Shown here: piece by piece, positions 50,757 to 58,253 of the stretch
Numbering within the stretch: the first letter of the stretch is position 1
Layout: every line of letters begins with the position of its first letter
Source of the DNA: Kitasatospora azatica KCTC 9699
GTDB taxonomy: Bacteria; Actinomycetota; Actinomycetes; Streptomycetales; Streptomycetaceae
NCBI RefSeq assembly: GCF_000744785.1
Contig: NZ_JQMO01000003.1
Coordinates: 3,658,001-3,722,000 of the forward strand
Direction of reading: 5' to 3'
Length of the DNA: 64,000 nt
The notes under the pieces: model-generated
The model's database searches: none
What the model was told of the DNA's origin: nothing
Seen by the model: the letters and a program-made list of their open reading frames with translations, nothing else
Program-made: the position numbers and the translations under genes

Positions 50757-51578
50757 TCACACGCCGATCCGGTCGGCCCTGCTGTACACGTTCGCGCTCT
50801 CCCCGCGCAGGAACCCCACCAGCGTGAGCCCCAGCTCCTCGGCCAGCTCCACGGCCAGCGAGGACGGTGCCGAGACCGCCGCCAGCAGTGGCAGCCCGGC
50901 CAGCGCCGCCTTCTGGGTGAGCTCGAACGAGGCACGGCCGCTGACCAGCAGCAGGTGCCCCGTCAGTGGCAGCCGCCCCTCGCGCAGGGCCCAGCCGATC
51001 ACCTTGTCCACCGCGTTGTGCCGCCCCACGTCCTCCCGGGCGCAGAGCAGCTCACCGTCGGGGGCGAACAGTCCGGCGGCGTGCAGTCCGCCGGTGCTGT
51101 CGAAGGTGCGCTGGGCGGCCCGCAGCGCGTCCGGCAGTCCGTACAGCACCGCCGTCGGCACGGTCAGCGGGTCGGCGCCGACCGGCCAGCGGACGTGGGT
51201 GCGCACGGCGTCCACAGTGTCCCGCCCGCACAGGCCGCAGGCGCTGGTGGTGAGCAGGTTCCGGTGCGCGGAGAGCGGCAGTGCGGTGGCGCCGCGCAGG
51301 GTCGCGTCCACCACGTTGTAGGTGTTCGCCCCCTCCGCGTCCGTCCCAGCGCAGTAGCGCAGTGCGGCCAGTTGCTCGCCGCCGTGCAGCAGGCCCTCGC
51401 CGACCAGGAAGCCGGCGACCAGGTCGAAGTCCTGCCCGGGGGTGCGCATGGTGACGGTCAGCGCCTCGCCGCCGACCCGGATCTCCAACGGCTCCTCCGC
51501 CGCCAGCGCGTCCGGTCGCGTCCCGCGCTCCGCCCCGCGCAGTCGTACCACCGGCCGCCGCGCCGTCGCCCGTGTCAT
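50757..51578 (-). CDS. fdhD: Formate dehydrogenase accessory sulfurtransferase FdhD
   Basis: A 273-residue protein that carries sulfur to the molybdenum cofactor of formate dehydrogenase. The sulfur-handling cysteines are in TTSACGLCGRDT, and the family motifs EEPLEIRVGG, TPGQDFDLVAGFLVGEGL, DVGRHNAVDKVIGWAL and SGRASFELTQKAALAGLPLLAAVSAPSSLAVELA are present. ATG 51578 has AGGAGAGG upstream. No formate dehydrogenase gene is in the window. Formate released by the hut pathway next door would be a natural substrate for such an enzyme, but that link is only suggestive. Confidence 0.93.
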   Translation of the reverse strand: MTRATARRPVVRLRGAERGTRPDALAAEEPLEIRVGGEALTVTMRTPGQDFDLVAGFLVGEGLLHGGEQLAALRYCAGTDAEGANTYNVVDATLRGATALPLSAHRNLLTTSACGLCGRDTVDAVRTHVRWPVGADPLTVPTAVLYGLPDALRAAQRTFDSTGGLHAAGLFAPDGELLCAREDVGRHNAVDKVIGWALREGRLPLTGHLLLVSGRASFELTQKAALAGLPLLAAVSAPSSLAVELAEELGLTLVGFLRGESANVYSRADRIGV

Positions 51579-51671
51579 CCCGCCCCGCCTCTCCTGGTTC
51601 ACCCTCAAGCATGAGGCATCCGGAGTTTCGGCCTCCCATCTGTTGTCATATCTTCATTCAGCTGATCTGAT

Positions 51672-51691
51672 AGTGCATATGGATATGCACT
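51672..51691. promoter_or_regulatory. Palindrome overlapping the hutH start codon
   Basis: AGTGCATAT-GG-ATATGCACT is a perfect 9-bp inverted repeat with a two-base centre that contains the hutH ATG. A -10-like GATAGT (51669-51674) enters its left arm, and TCAGCTGA (51658-51665) lies upstream. Its right half (GGATATnnnCnGT) shares spacing and sequence with the palindrome before hutU, suggesting a common hut regulator. Confidence 0.6.
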
Positions 51692-53259
51692 GTGCTGTGG
51701 CCCCCGACGCGCCGCTCGTCCAGGTCGGCAAGGCCGACGTCACCGCGGAGGACGTGCTCGCCGTCGCGCGGGGCAATGCCCGGGTCGAGATCGGTCCCGA
51801 CGCTCTGGCCGAGATGGCCGCCTCGCGGGCCCGGATCGACGCGCTGGCCGCCGAGCCGCGCCCGGTCTACGGCGTCTCCACCGGCTTCGGCGCCCTCGCC
51901 GTGCGCCACATCAGCCCCGAGCTGCGGGCGCAGCTGCAGCGCTCGCTGGTCCGCTCGCACGCGGCCGGCATGGGCCCGGCGGTGGAGCGCGAGGTCACCC
52001 GGGCGCTGATGTTCCTGCGGATGAAGACGCTCGCCTCCGGCCGGACCGGGGTCCGCCCGCTGGTCGCCGAGACGATGGCCGCGATCCTCAACGCGGGCAT
52101 CACCCCGGTGGTGCGCGAGTACGGCTCGCTCGGCTGCTCCGGCGACCTCGCCCCGCTCTCGCACTGCGCGCTGGTGCTGATGGGCGAGGGCCTGGCCTAC
52201 GGCCCCGACGGCGCCGAGCACCCGGCCGGCGAGCTGCTCGCCGCGGCCGGCATCGCCCCGGTCGAGCTGCTGGAGAAGGAGGGCCTGGCCCTCATCAACG
52301 GCACCGACGGCATGCTCGGCATGCTGGTGATGGCCATCGCCGACCTGCAGCGGCTCTTCACCACCGCCGACATCACCGCCGCGATGACCCTGGAGGCGCT
52401 GCTCGGCACCGACAAGGTGCTCGCACCCGAGCTGCACGCCCCGATCCGCCCGCACCCGGGCCAGGCGCTGAGCGCCGCCAACATGCTCGCCGTGCTCAAG
52501 GGCTCCGGCCTGACCGGCCACCACCAGGACGACGCGCCGCGGGTCCAGGACGCCTACTCGATCCGCTGCGCCCCGCAGGTGGCCGGCGCCGGCCGGGACA
52601 CCCTGGCGCACGCCCTTACGGTGGCCGAGCGCGAGCTCGCCGCCAGCGTCGACAACCCGGTGGTGCTGCCCGACGGCCGGGTGGAGTCCAACGGCAACTT
52701 CCACGGCGCCCCGGTCGCCTACGTACTCGACTTCCTCGCCATCGCCGCCGCCGACCTCGGGTCGATCTCCGAGCGCCGCACCGACCGGCTGCTGGACAAG
52801 AGCCGCTCGCACGGCCTGCCGGCCTTCCTGGCCGACGACCCGGGCGTCGACTCCGGTCTGATGATCGCCCAGTACACCCAGGCCGCCCTGGTCAGCGAGA
52901 ACAAGCGGCTCGCCGTCCCCGCCTCGGTGGACTCGATCCCCTCCTCGGCGATGCAGGAGGACCACGTGTCGATGGGCTGGTCCGCGGCCCGCAAGCTGCG
53001 TCAGGCGGTGGAGAACCTCGGCCGGATCCTGGCCGTGGAGCTGACCGCCGCCGCCCGCGCGCTGGAGATCCGCACCGTCGACGGCGCCGCCACGCTGGCC
53101 CCGGCCACCGCGGCCGCGCTCGCCGCCGCCCGGGAGGCCGGCGTCGGCGGGGCGGGCCGGGACCGGTTCCTCGCACCGGACCTGGCCGCCGCCGAGACGC
53201 TGGTCGCCTCCGGCGCGCTGGTGACGGCCGTCGAGCGGGTCACCGGGCCGCTGGCCTGA
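51679..53259 (+). CDS. hutH: Histidine ammonia-lyase
   Basis: A 526-residue HAL that deaminates histidine to urocanate, the first step of the hut pathway. The MIO prosthetic group forms from the Cys-Ser-Gly in REYGSLGCSGDLAPLSHC; streptomycete HALs have CSG where Pseudomonas has ASG. Other family segments are VYGVSTGFGALA, GTDGMLGMLVM, HHQDDAPRVQDAYSIRCAPQVAGAGRDT and SIPSSAMQEDHVSMGW. ATG 51679 (MDMHCAV...) matches the start I recall for S. griseus HutH; ATG 51685 is the alternative. The start codon lies inside a palindrome. It is separated from hutU by a hypothetical gene and the rpiR gene. Confidence 0.95.
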   Translation: MDMHCAVAPDAPLVQVGKADVTAEDVLAVARGNARVEIGPDALAEMAASRARIDALAAEPRPVYGVSTGFGALAVRHISPELRAQLQRSLVRSHAAGMGPAVEREVTRALMFLRMKTLASGRTGVRPLVAETMAAILNAGITPVVREYGSLGCSGDLAPLSHCALVLMGEGLAYGPDGAEHPAGELLAAAGIAPVELLEKEGLALINGTDGMLGMLVMAIADLQRLFTTADITAAMTLEALLGTDKVLAPELHAPIRPHPGQALSAANMLAVLKGSGLTGHHQDDAPRVQDAYSIRCAPQVAGAGRDTLAHALTVAERELAASVDNPVVLPDGRVESNGNFHGAPVAYVLDFLAIAAADLGSISERRTDRLLDKSRSHGLPAFLADDPGVDSGLMIAQYTQAALVSENKRLAVPASVDSIPSSAMQEDHVSMGWSAARKLRQAVENLGRILAVELTAAARALEIRTVDGAATLAPATAAALAAAREAGVGGAGRDRFLAPDLAAAETLVASGALVTAVERVTGPLA

Positions 53260-53283
53260 GCCGCCCGCAGGAGCGGGTGGGTC

Positions 53284-53727
53284 TCAGGCCCACTCGCTCC
53301 GGGCGGCGCGCCGCTTCTCCTCGCGCTGCTCACGCTGCTCGCGCCGGTCGGCGAAGGCGGCGGCGAAGTTGACCCCGACGATGCCGGCCCAGCAGACCAG
53401 CATCCCGCTCAGCCCCGAGCCGTGGCCCGGGCTGGAGGCGATCGCGGTCAGCGGGATCGCGAAGACCAGCGACATCGCCGGCAGCGACTTGCCGCCCCAG
53501 CCGCGCCGCCGCTCGCGGTCCCGGCCGGGCCGGGGGAGCGGGCCGTGCTCGGCCAGCCGCTCGGCGACCCGCTGCTCGACCCGGGCGTCCAGTCGGGCGT
53601 CGATCCGGGACAGGAACGAGTCGACCAGTTCGGTCTCGTACTCGGGGCCCAGTTCCTTGCGGGTCTGCAGGGCGGCGTCGAGTTCGGTGCGGAACTCGGA
53701 AGGGCGGCTGTCACGGCGAGGATCCAT
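53284..53727 (-). CDS. Hypothetical membrane protein
   Basis: A 147-residue protein. A charged, probably helical N-terminal region (TELDAALQTRKELGPEYETELVDSFLSRIDARLDARVEQRVAERLAEHG) precedes two hydrophobic helices (LPAMSLVFAIPLTAIASSPG, GLSGMLVCWAGIVGVNFAAAFA) and a basic tail (DRREQREQREEKRRAA). It is a conserved type in streptomycetes without known function. It is convergent with hutH. ATG 53727 was selected; the frame extends upstream but becomes Pro/Gly-rich and non-conserved in character. Confidence 0.72.
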   Translation of the reverse strand: MDPRRDSRPSEFRTELDAALQTRKELGPEYETELVDSFLSRIDARLDARVEQRVAERLAEHGPLPRPGRDRERRRGWGGKSLPAMSLVFAIPLTAIASSPGHGSGLSGMLVCWAGIVGVNFAAAFADRREQREQREEKRRAARSEWA

Positions 53728-53916
53728 GGGGACCAGCCTGAGGGTCGCGCGCGGGCGCGGTCCAGCCGGAACCGGCCCTCTCAGGGGGAAATCAGGGTCA
53801 CCCTGAGAGCGGCCCCCCGCCGCACCGCCCAGTCCGGCGGGCGAGACATCATTGCCCCCCGAGCCATCGCTACTGCACAGTCGATCGGACACCGACCACC
53901 GAAGGGACCCAAAGTC

Positions 53917-53997
53917 ATGAGCGAGCGAAGCGAGCGAATCATCCAGGGGCGCGCGTTTCGCGAAGCGACCGGCGAGCGAAGCGAGTCGGCCGCATGA
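53917..53997 (+). CDS. Short upstream ORF coupled to the RpiR-family regulator
   Basis: A 26-codon reading frame, MSERSERIIQGRAFREAT then GERSESAA, starting after GAAGGGA and ending with TGA overlapping the regulator ATG (ATGA, 53994-53997). The 12-bp word GAGCGAAGCGAG occurs twice in it (53923-53934, 53974-53985), 51 bp apart and in the same frame. It could be a leader peptide that couples translation, or a fortuitous frame created by a repeat that I recall as common in streptomycete genomes. Confidence 0.4.
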   Translation: MSERSERIIQGRAFREATGERSESAA

Positions 53998-54851
53998 GCG
54001 AGCCGTCCCTCGGTCCGTCCGCCCGGCTGCTGGAGCTCTTCGACGGCCACCGGCTGACGCCCACTCAGCGCCGGATCGCGCACGCCCTGGTCCGGCACGC
54101 CGGTCAGGCGCCGTTCCTGTCCAGCGTGGAGGTCGCCGACCTGGCGGGGGTCAGCCAGCCCTCGGTCACCCGGTTCGCGGTCGCGCTCGGCTACGACGGC
54201 TACCCGGCGCTGCGCAAGCGGCTGCGCGAGCTCGGCGGCGGCGAGCAGCCGGCTCCCGAGACGCCCAGCGAGGCGGTGCGCAACGAGCACCAGCAGGCCG
54301 TGCTGGCCGAGATCGCCCACCTGCGCCGGCTCGCCGAGCTGCTGGCCGACCCGGAGCCGATCGTCCGGGCCGCCCGGCTGCTGGCCGCCTCCCGCCCGCT
54401 GCCGGTGGTCGGCCTGCGGGCCGCCTCCGCCCAGGCGCACGGCTTCGCCTACTTCGCGGCCAAGGTGCACCCGGACATCCGGCTGATCGACGAGGGCGGC
54501 TCGATGCTCGCCGACCGGATCGAGCAGGCCAGCGCGGCCGGTGCCTCCGCGCTGCTCTGCTTCGCGCTGCCGCGCTACCCGCGCGAGCTGATGGACGCGC
54601 TCGCGGTGGCCCGGGACTGCGGGCTGACCGTGATCACCGTCGCCGACAGCGCCTTCGCGCCGGTCGCCAAGCTCTCCGATCTGATGCTGCCGGCCGAGGT
54701 CGGCACCGGACTGGTCTTCGACACGGCCTGCGCCCCGATGGTGCTCGGTCGGGTGCTGCTGCAGACCATGTGCGACGAACTCCCGGGTGCTGAGGCTCGG
54801 TTGGAGGCCATCGAGCAGTCTGCGGCGGCCCGAGGACTGTTCCTGGAGTAA
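53994..54851 (+). CDS. MurR/RpiR-family transcriptional regulator
   Basis: A 285-residue regulator. The N-terminal RpiR helix-turn-helix is LTPTQRRIAHALVRHAGQAPFLSSVEVADLAGVSQPSVTRFAVALGYDGYPALRKRLRE. A SIS sugar/metabolite-binding domain follows (LPVVGLRAASAQAHGFAYFAAKVHPDIRLID, LCFALPRYPRELMDALAVARDCGLTVITVAD). Lying between hutH and hutU on the same strand, it is the best candidate for the hut regulator. RpiR proteins bind TGAAT/ATTCA-type palindromes, and one occurs before hutU. Ligand (urocanate or another hut intermediate) unknown. Confidence 0.85.
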   Translation: MSEPSLGPSARLLELFDGHRLTPTQRRIAHALVRHAGQAPFLSSVEVADLAGVSQPSVTRFAVALGYDGYPALRKRLRELGGGEQPAPETPSEAVRNEHQQAVLAEIAHLRRLAELLADPEPIVRAARLLAASRPLPVVGLRAASAQAHGFAYFAAKVHPDIRLIDEGGSMLADRIEQASAAGASALLCFALPRYPRELMDALAVARDCGLTVITVADSAFAPVAKLSDLMLPAEVGTGLVFDTACAPMVLGRVLLQTMCDELPGAEARLEAIEQSAAARGLFLE

Positions 54852-54891
54852 TCCGGGCATCCCCTTGTCAGGACGAACGGGGGTGTCCGCG

Positions 54892-55233
54892 ATGCGCGTG
54901 ATCCACGAGATGAGACCGGTCGGCAGGCTCGCCTCCGGCGCCGAGGAGTGGGCCTGTCCCAGCTGCGGCCGCCGGGTGGCGTTGGTCGGCCCGCCCGAGC
55001 CCGGCCTGACCGTGCTCGACCCGGGGGACGAGAGCGCGGTGCACATCGGCCTGGTCGACCCGGGCCCCGCGCCCGACCATCCGGGTGAGCCGTACGGGCT
55101 GGGCCCGATCCAGGAGATCCCGCGCCCGCCGAACCTCCCCATGCTCCCCGTCGACCCCGCCGACACCGCCGCCCGCGACCGCGCCTGGCTGGCCGAGATC
55201 GGTATCGACTGGGACGGCGACGCCGCCGCTTGA
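54892..55233 (+). CDS. Small hypothetical protein with a CxxC motif
   Basis: A 113-residue protein with an N-terminal zinc-knuckle-like EEWACPSCGRRVALVG, an acidic middle (VLDPGDESAVHIGLVDPGPAPDHPGE) and a conserved-looking end (DPADTAARDRAWLAEIGIDWDGD). Only one CxxC is present, so any zinc site would need a partner or a dimer. ATG 54892 or GTG 54883 may be used. It is in the hut region and same direction as rpiR (40 bp gap), but no role in histidine degradation is apparent. Confidence 0.6.
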   Translation: MRVIHEMRPVGRLASGAEEWACPSCGRRVALVGPPEPGLTVLDPGDESAVHIGLVDPGPAPDHPGEPYGLGPIQEIPRPPNLPMLPVDPADTAARDRAWLAEIGIDWDGDAAA

Positions 55234-55291
55234 CCCGCCGACGGGCGGGTGCGCTCCGAAGCTGATCGGATGGTCACAGGCTCTGGTCGTC

Positions 55292-55340
55292 GACTGAATG
55301 TTTGGATATATTCAGTCTGCTCAATCCTGAATGAATTCAT
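55292..55340. promoter_or_regulatory. hutU operator region: two AT-rich palindromes
   Basis: GACTGAAT (55292-55299) and ATTCAGTC (55310-55317) are inverted repeats centred on GG with GGATAT just right of centre, as at hutH. A second palindrome, ATGAATTCAT (55331-55340), lies between it and the ribosome binding site AAGGAG. The low GC is striking against the surroundings. Confidence 0.6.
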
Positions 55341-55359
55341 CCGCAAGGAGGCCGACGGC

Positions 55360-57048
55360 ATGGCGGCGCAGCAGACGAGTGGCCCGCGCGAGGTGCGCGC
55401 GGCGCGTGGGACGAAGCTCAGCACCCAGGGCTGGCAGCAGGAGGCCGCCCTGCGGATGCTGAAGAACAACCTCGACCCCGAGGTGGCGGAGCACCCGTCG
55501 AAGCTGGTGGTGTACGGCGGCACCGGCAAGGCGGCCCGCGACTGGCGCTCGTTCGATGCCATGGTGCGCACCCTGGAGACCCTCAAGCAGGACGAGACCA
55601 TGCTGGTCCAGTCCGGCCGCCCGGTCGGCGTGATGCAGACCCACGAGTGGGCGCCGCGGGTGCTGATCGCCAACTCCAACCTGGTCGGCGACTGGGCCAA
55701 CTGGGAGGAGTTCCGGCGGCTGGAGAGCCTCGGGCTCACCATGTACGGCCAGATGACCGCCGGTTCCTGGATCTACATCGGCACCCAGGGCATCCTCCAG
55801 GGCACCTACGAGACCTTCGCCGCCGTCGCCAACAAGAAGTTCAACGGCACGCTGGCCGGCACCATCACGCTGACCGCCGGCCTCGGCGGCATGGGCGGCG
55901 CCCAGCCGCTGGCCGTCACCATGAACGGCGGCGTGGCGATCTGCATCGACTGCGACCCGTCCCGGATCTCCCGCCGGATCGAGCACCGCTACCTGGACGT
56001 CGAGGCCAAGAACCTGGACCACGCGCTCCAGCTGGCCACCGCCGCCCGGGACAAGAAGCAGCCGCTCTCCATCGGCCTGCTGGGCAACGCCGCCGAGCTC
56101 TTCCCGCAGCTGCTCGCGATGGACGCGCCGATCGACATCGTCACCGACCAGACCAGCGCGCACGACCCGCTGAGCTACCTGCCGATCGGCGTCGCCTTCG
56201 AGGACATGGCGACCTACGCCGCCGAGAAGCCGGCCGACTTCACCACCCGCTCGCGCGAGTCGATGGCCAAGCACGTGGAGGCGATGGTCGGCTTCCAGGA
56301 CCGCGGCGCCGAGGTCTTCGACTACGGCAACTCGATCCGCGGCGAGGCCCAGCTGGCCGGCTACGACCGGGCCTTCGCCTTCCCCGGTTTCGTCCCGGCG
56401 TACATCCGCCCGCTGTTCTGCGAGGGCAAGGGCCCGTTCCGCTGGGCCGCCCTGTCCGGCGACCCGCAGGACATCGCCAAGACCGACAAGGCCGTGCTCG
56501 ACCTCTTCCCGGAGAACGAGTCGCTGCACCGCTGGATCAAGATGGCCCAGGAGAAGGTGCACTTCCAGGGCCTGCCGGCGCGGATCTGCTGGCTCGGCTA
56601 CGGCGAGCGCGACAAGGCCGGCGAGCGGTTCAACGACATGGTCGCCTCCGGCGAGCTCTCGGCGCCGATCGTGATCGGCCGCGACCACCTGGACTGCGGC
56701 TCGGTCGCCTCCCCGTACCGGGAGACCGAGGCGATGCTGGACGGCTCCGACGCGATCGCCGACTGGCCGCTGCTGAACGCCATGGTCAACGTGGCCTCCG
56801 GCGCCTCCTGGGTGTCCATCCACCACGGCGGCGGCGTCGGCATCGGCCGCTCGATCCACGCCGGCCAGGTCACGGTGGCCGACGGCACCGCGCTGGCGGG
56901 CGAGAAGATCCGCCGGGTGCTCACCAACGACCCGGGCATGGGCGTGATCCGGCACGTGGACGCCGGCTACGACATCGCCACCGAGGTCGCGGCCGAGCGC
57001 GGGGTCCGGGTCCCCATGAACGAGCACAGCCCGATGGGTGAGCTGTGA
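55360..57048 (+). CDS. hutU: Urocanate hydratase
   Basis: A 562-residue urocanase that uses tightly bound NAD+ to convert urocanate to imidazolone propionate. Family segments include LVVYGGTGKAARDWRSFDA, TLKQDETMLVQSGRPVGV, TAGLGGMGGAQPLAVTMNGG (NAD site), RGEAQLAGYDRAFAFPGFVPAYIRPLFCEGKGPFRW and IGRDHLDCGSVASPYRET, where Cys in LDCGSV is the conserved active-site residue. ATG 55360 has AAGGAG nine bases upstream. It heads a four-gene operon and its stop overlaps the next start by four bases. Confidence 0.95.
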   Translation: MAAQQTSGPREVRAARGTKLSTQGWQQEAALRMLKNNLDPEVAEHPSKLVVYGGTGKAARDWRSFDAMVRTLETLKQDETMLVQSGRPVGVMQTHEWAPRVLIANSNLVGDWANWEEFRRLESLGLTMYGQMTAGSWIYIGTQGILQGTYETFAAVANKKFNGTLAGTITLTAGLGGMGGAQPLAVTMNGGVAICIDCDPSRISRRIEHRYLDVEAKNLDHALQLATAARDKKQPLSIGLLGNAAELFPQLLAMDAPIDIVTDQTSAHDPLSYLPIGVAFEDMATYAAEKPADFTTRSRESMAKHVEAMVGFQDRGAEVFDYGNSIRGEAQLAGYDRAFAFPGFVPAYIRPLFCEGKGPFRWAALSGDPQDIAKTDKAVLDLFPENESLHRWIKMAQEKVHFQGLPARICWLGYGERDKAGERFNDMVASGELSAPIVIGRDHLDCGSVASPYRETEAMLDGSDAIADWPLLNAMVNVASGASWVSIHHGGGVGIGRSIHAGQVTVADGTALAGEKIRRVLTNDPGMGVIRHVDAGYDIATEVAAERGVRVPMNEHSPMGEL

Positions 57049-58253
57049 CTTCGTCCTTCGAGGAGATGTGGGCGGAGCTGCTCCCCGTGGGCCGCTCCGC
57101 CTCTTCCGGCGGCTACCGCCGGCACGCCTGGAACAGCGCCGACGCCGAGTGCCGGGCCTGGTTCGAGCAGCAGGCCCGCGCCCGCGGCCTGCACTACGAG
57201 CTGGACCGCAACGGCAACCAGTGGGCCTGGCTGGGCGATCCGCAGGGCGAGGGAGCGATCGTCACCGGCTCGCACCTGGACTCGGTGCCTGACGGCGGAG
57301 CCTTCGACGGCCCGCTCGGCGTGGTCTCCTCGTTCGCGGCGCTGGACGAACTGCGCGGGAGGGGAGCGCGGTTCGACCGGCCACTGGCGATCGTCAACTT
57401 CGGTGACGAGGAGGGCGCCCGGTTCGGCGTGGCCTGCATCGGCTCGCGGCTGACCGCCGGGGTGCTCAGCCGGCAGCAGGCCAACGAGCTGCGCGACGCC
57501 GACGGCGTCCGGCTGCCCGACGCGATGGAACGGGCCGGCTACGACCCGACCGCGATCGGTGCCGACCAGGAGCGGCTGAGCCGGATCGGCGCCTTCGTCG
57601 AGCTGCACGTCGAGCAGGGCCGGTACCTGACGGAGGGTCAGCCGGTCGGGGTGGCGGGCGCGATCTGGCCGCACGGCCGCTGGCGGTTCGACTTCCACGG
57701 CGAGGCCAACCACGCGGGCACCACCCGCCTGGAGGACCGGCACGACCCGATGCTGACCTACGCCAACACCGTGCTGGCGGCCCGCAAGAAGGCCAAGCTG
57801 GCCGGGGCGCTGGCCACCTTCGGCAAGGTCGCCGTGGAGCCCAACGGCACCAACGCGATCGCCTCCCTGGTGCGCGGCTGGTTGGACTCCCGGGCCGCCG
57901 ACGAGGCGACGCTCACCGAGGTGGTCGAGCAGATCCGCCAGGCCGCCGCCGAGCGCGGCGAGCGCGACGGCGTCAAGGTCGAGCTGACCCGCGAGTCCTA
58001 CACCCCGGTGGTGGACTTCGACGTGCCGCTGCGCGACCGGATCGCCGGCACCCTGAACGGCGTCCCGGTGCTGCCGACCGGTGCGGGACACGACGCCGGA
58101 ATCCTGGCATCCGCCGTCCCGACCGCCATGCTGTTCGTACGTAACCCGAGCGGCGTCTCGCACTCCCCGGCGGAGCACGCCGAGGTGGCCGACTGCCTGG
58201 CGGGTGTGTCGGCTCTCGCGGACGTCCTGGAGGACCTGGCATGTCAGCAGTGA
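57045..58253 (+). CDS. M20-family amidohydrolase (AllC-like), candidate N-formylglutamate deformylase
   Basis: A 402-residue zinc hydrolase of the allantoate amidohydrolase/N-carbamoylase group. Metal ligands are seen in VTGSHLDSVPDGGAFDGPLGV (His, Asp), NFGDEEGARF (Glu pair), FVELHVEQG (His) and SGVSHSPAEHAE (His). It is embedded in the hut operon between hutU and hutF, with GTGA overlap at the start and 13-bp overlap at the end. HutF yields N-formylglutamate, yet no HutG is present, so this enzyme may remove the formyl group. Allantoate cleavage is the alternative, but no ureide genes are nearby. Confidence 0.88.
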   Translation: MTSSFEEMWAELLPVGRSASSGGYRRHAWNSADAECRAWFEQQARARGLHYELDRNGNQWAWLGDPQGEGAIVTGSHLDSVPDGGAFDGPLGVVSSFAALDELRGRGARFDRPLAIVNFGDEEGARFGVACIGSRLTAGVLSRQQANELRDADGVRLPDAMERAGYDPTAIGADQERLSRIGAFVELHVEQGRYLTEGQPVGVAGAIWPHGRWRFDFHGEANHAGTTRLEDRHDPMLTYANTVLAARKKAKLAGALATFGKVAVEPNGTNAIASLVRGWLDSRAADEATLTEVVEQIRQAAAERGERDGVKVELTRESYTPVVDFDVPLRDRIAGTLNGVPVLPTGAGHDAGILASAVPTAMLFVRNPSGVSHSPAEHAEVADCLAGVSALADVLEDLACQQ

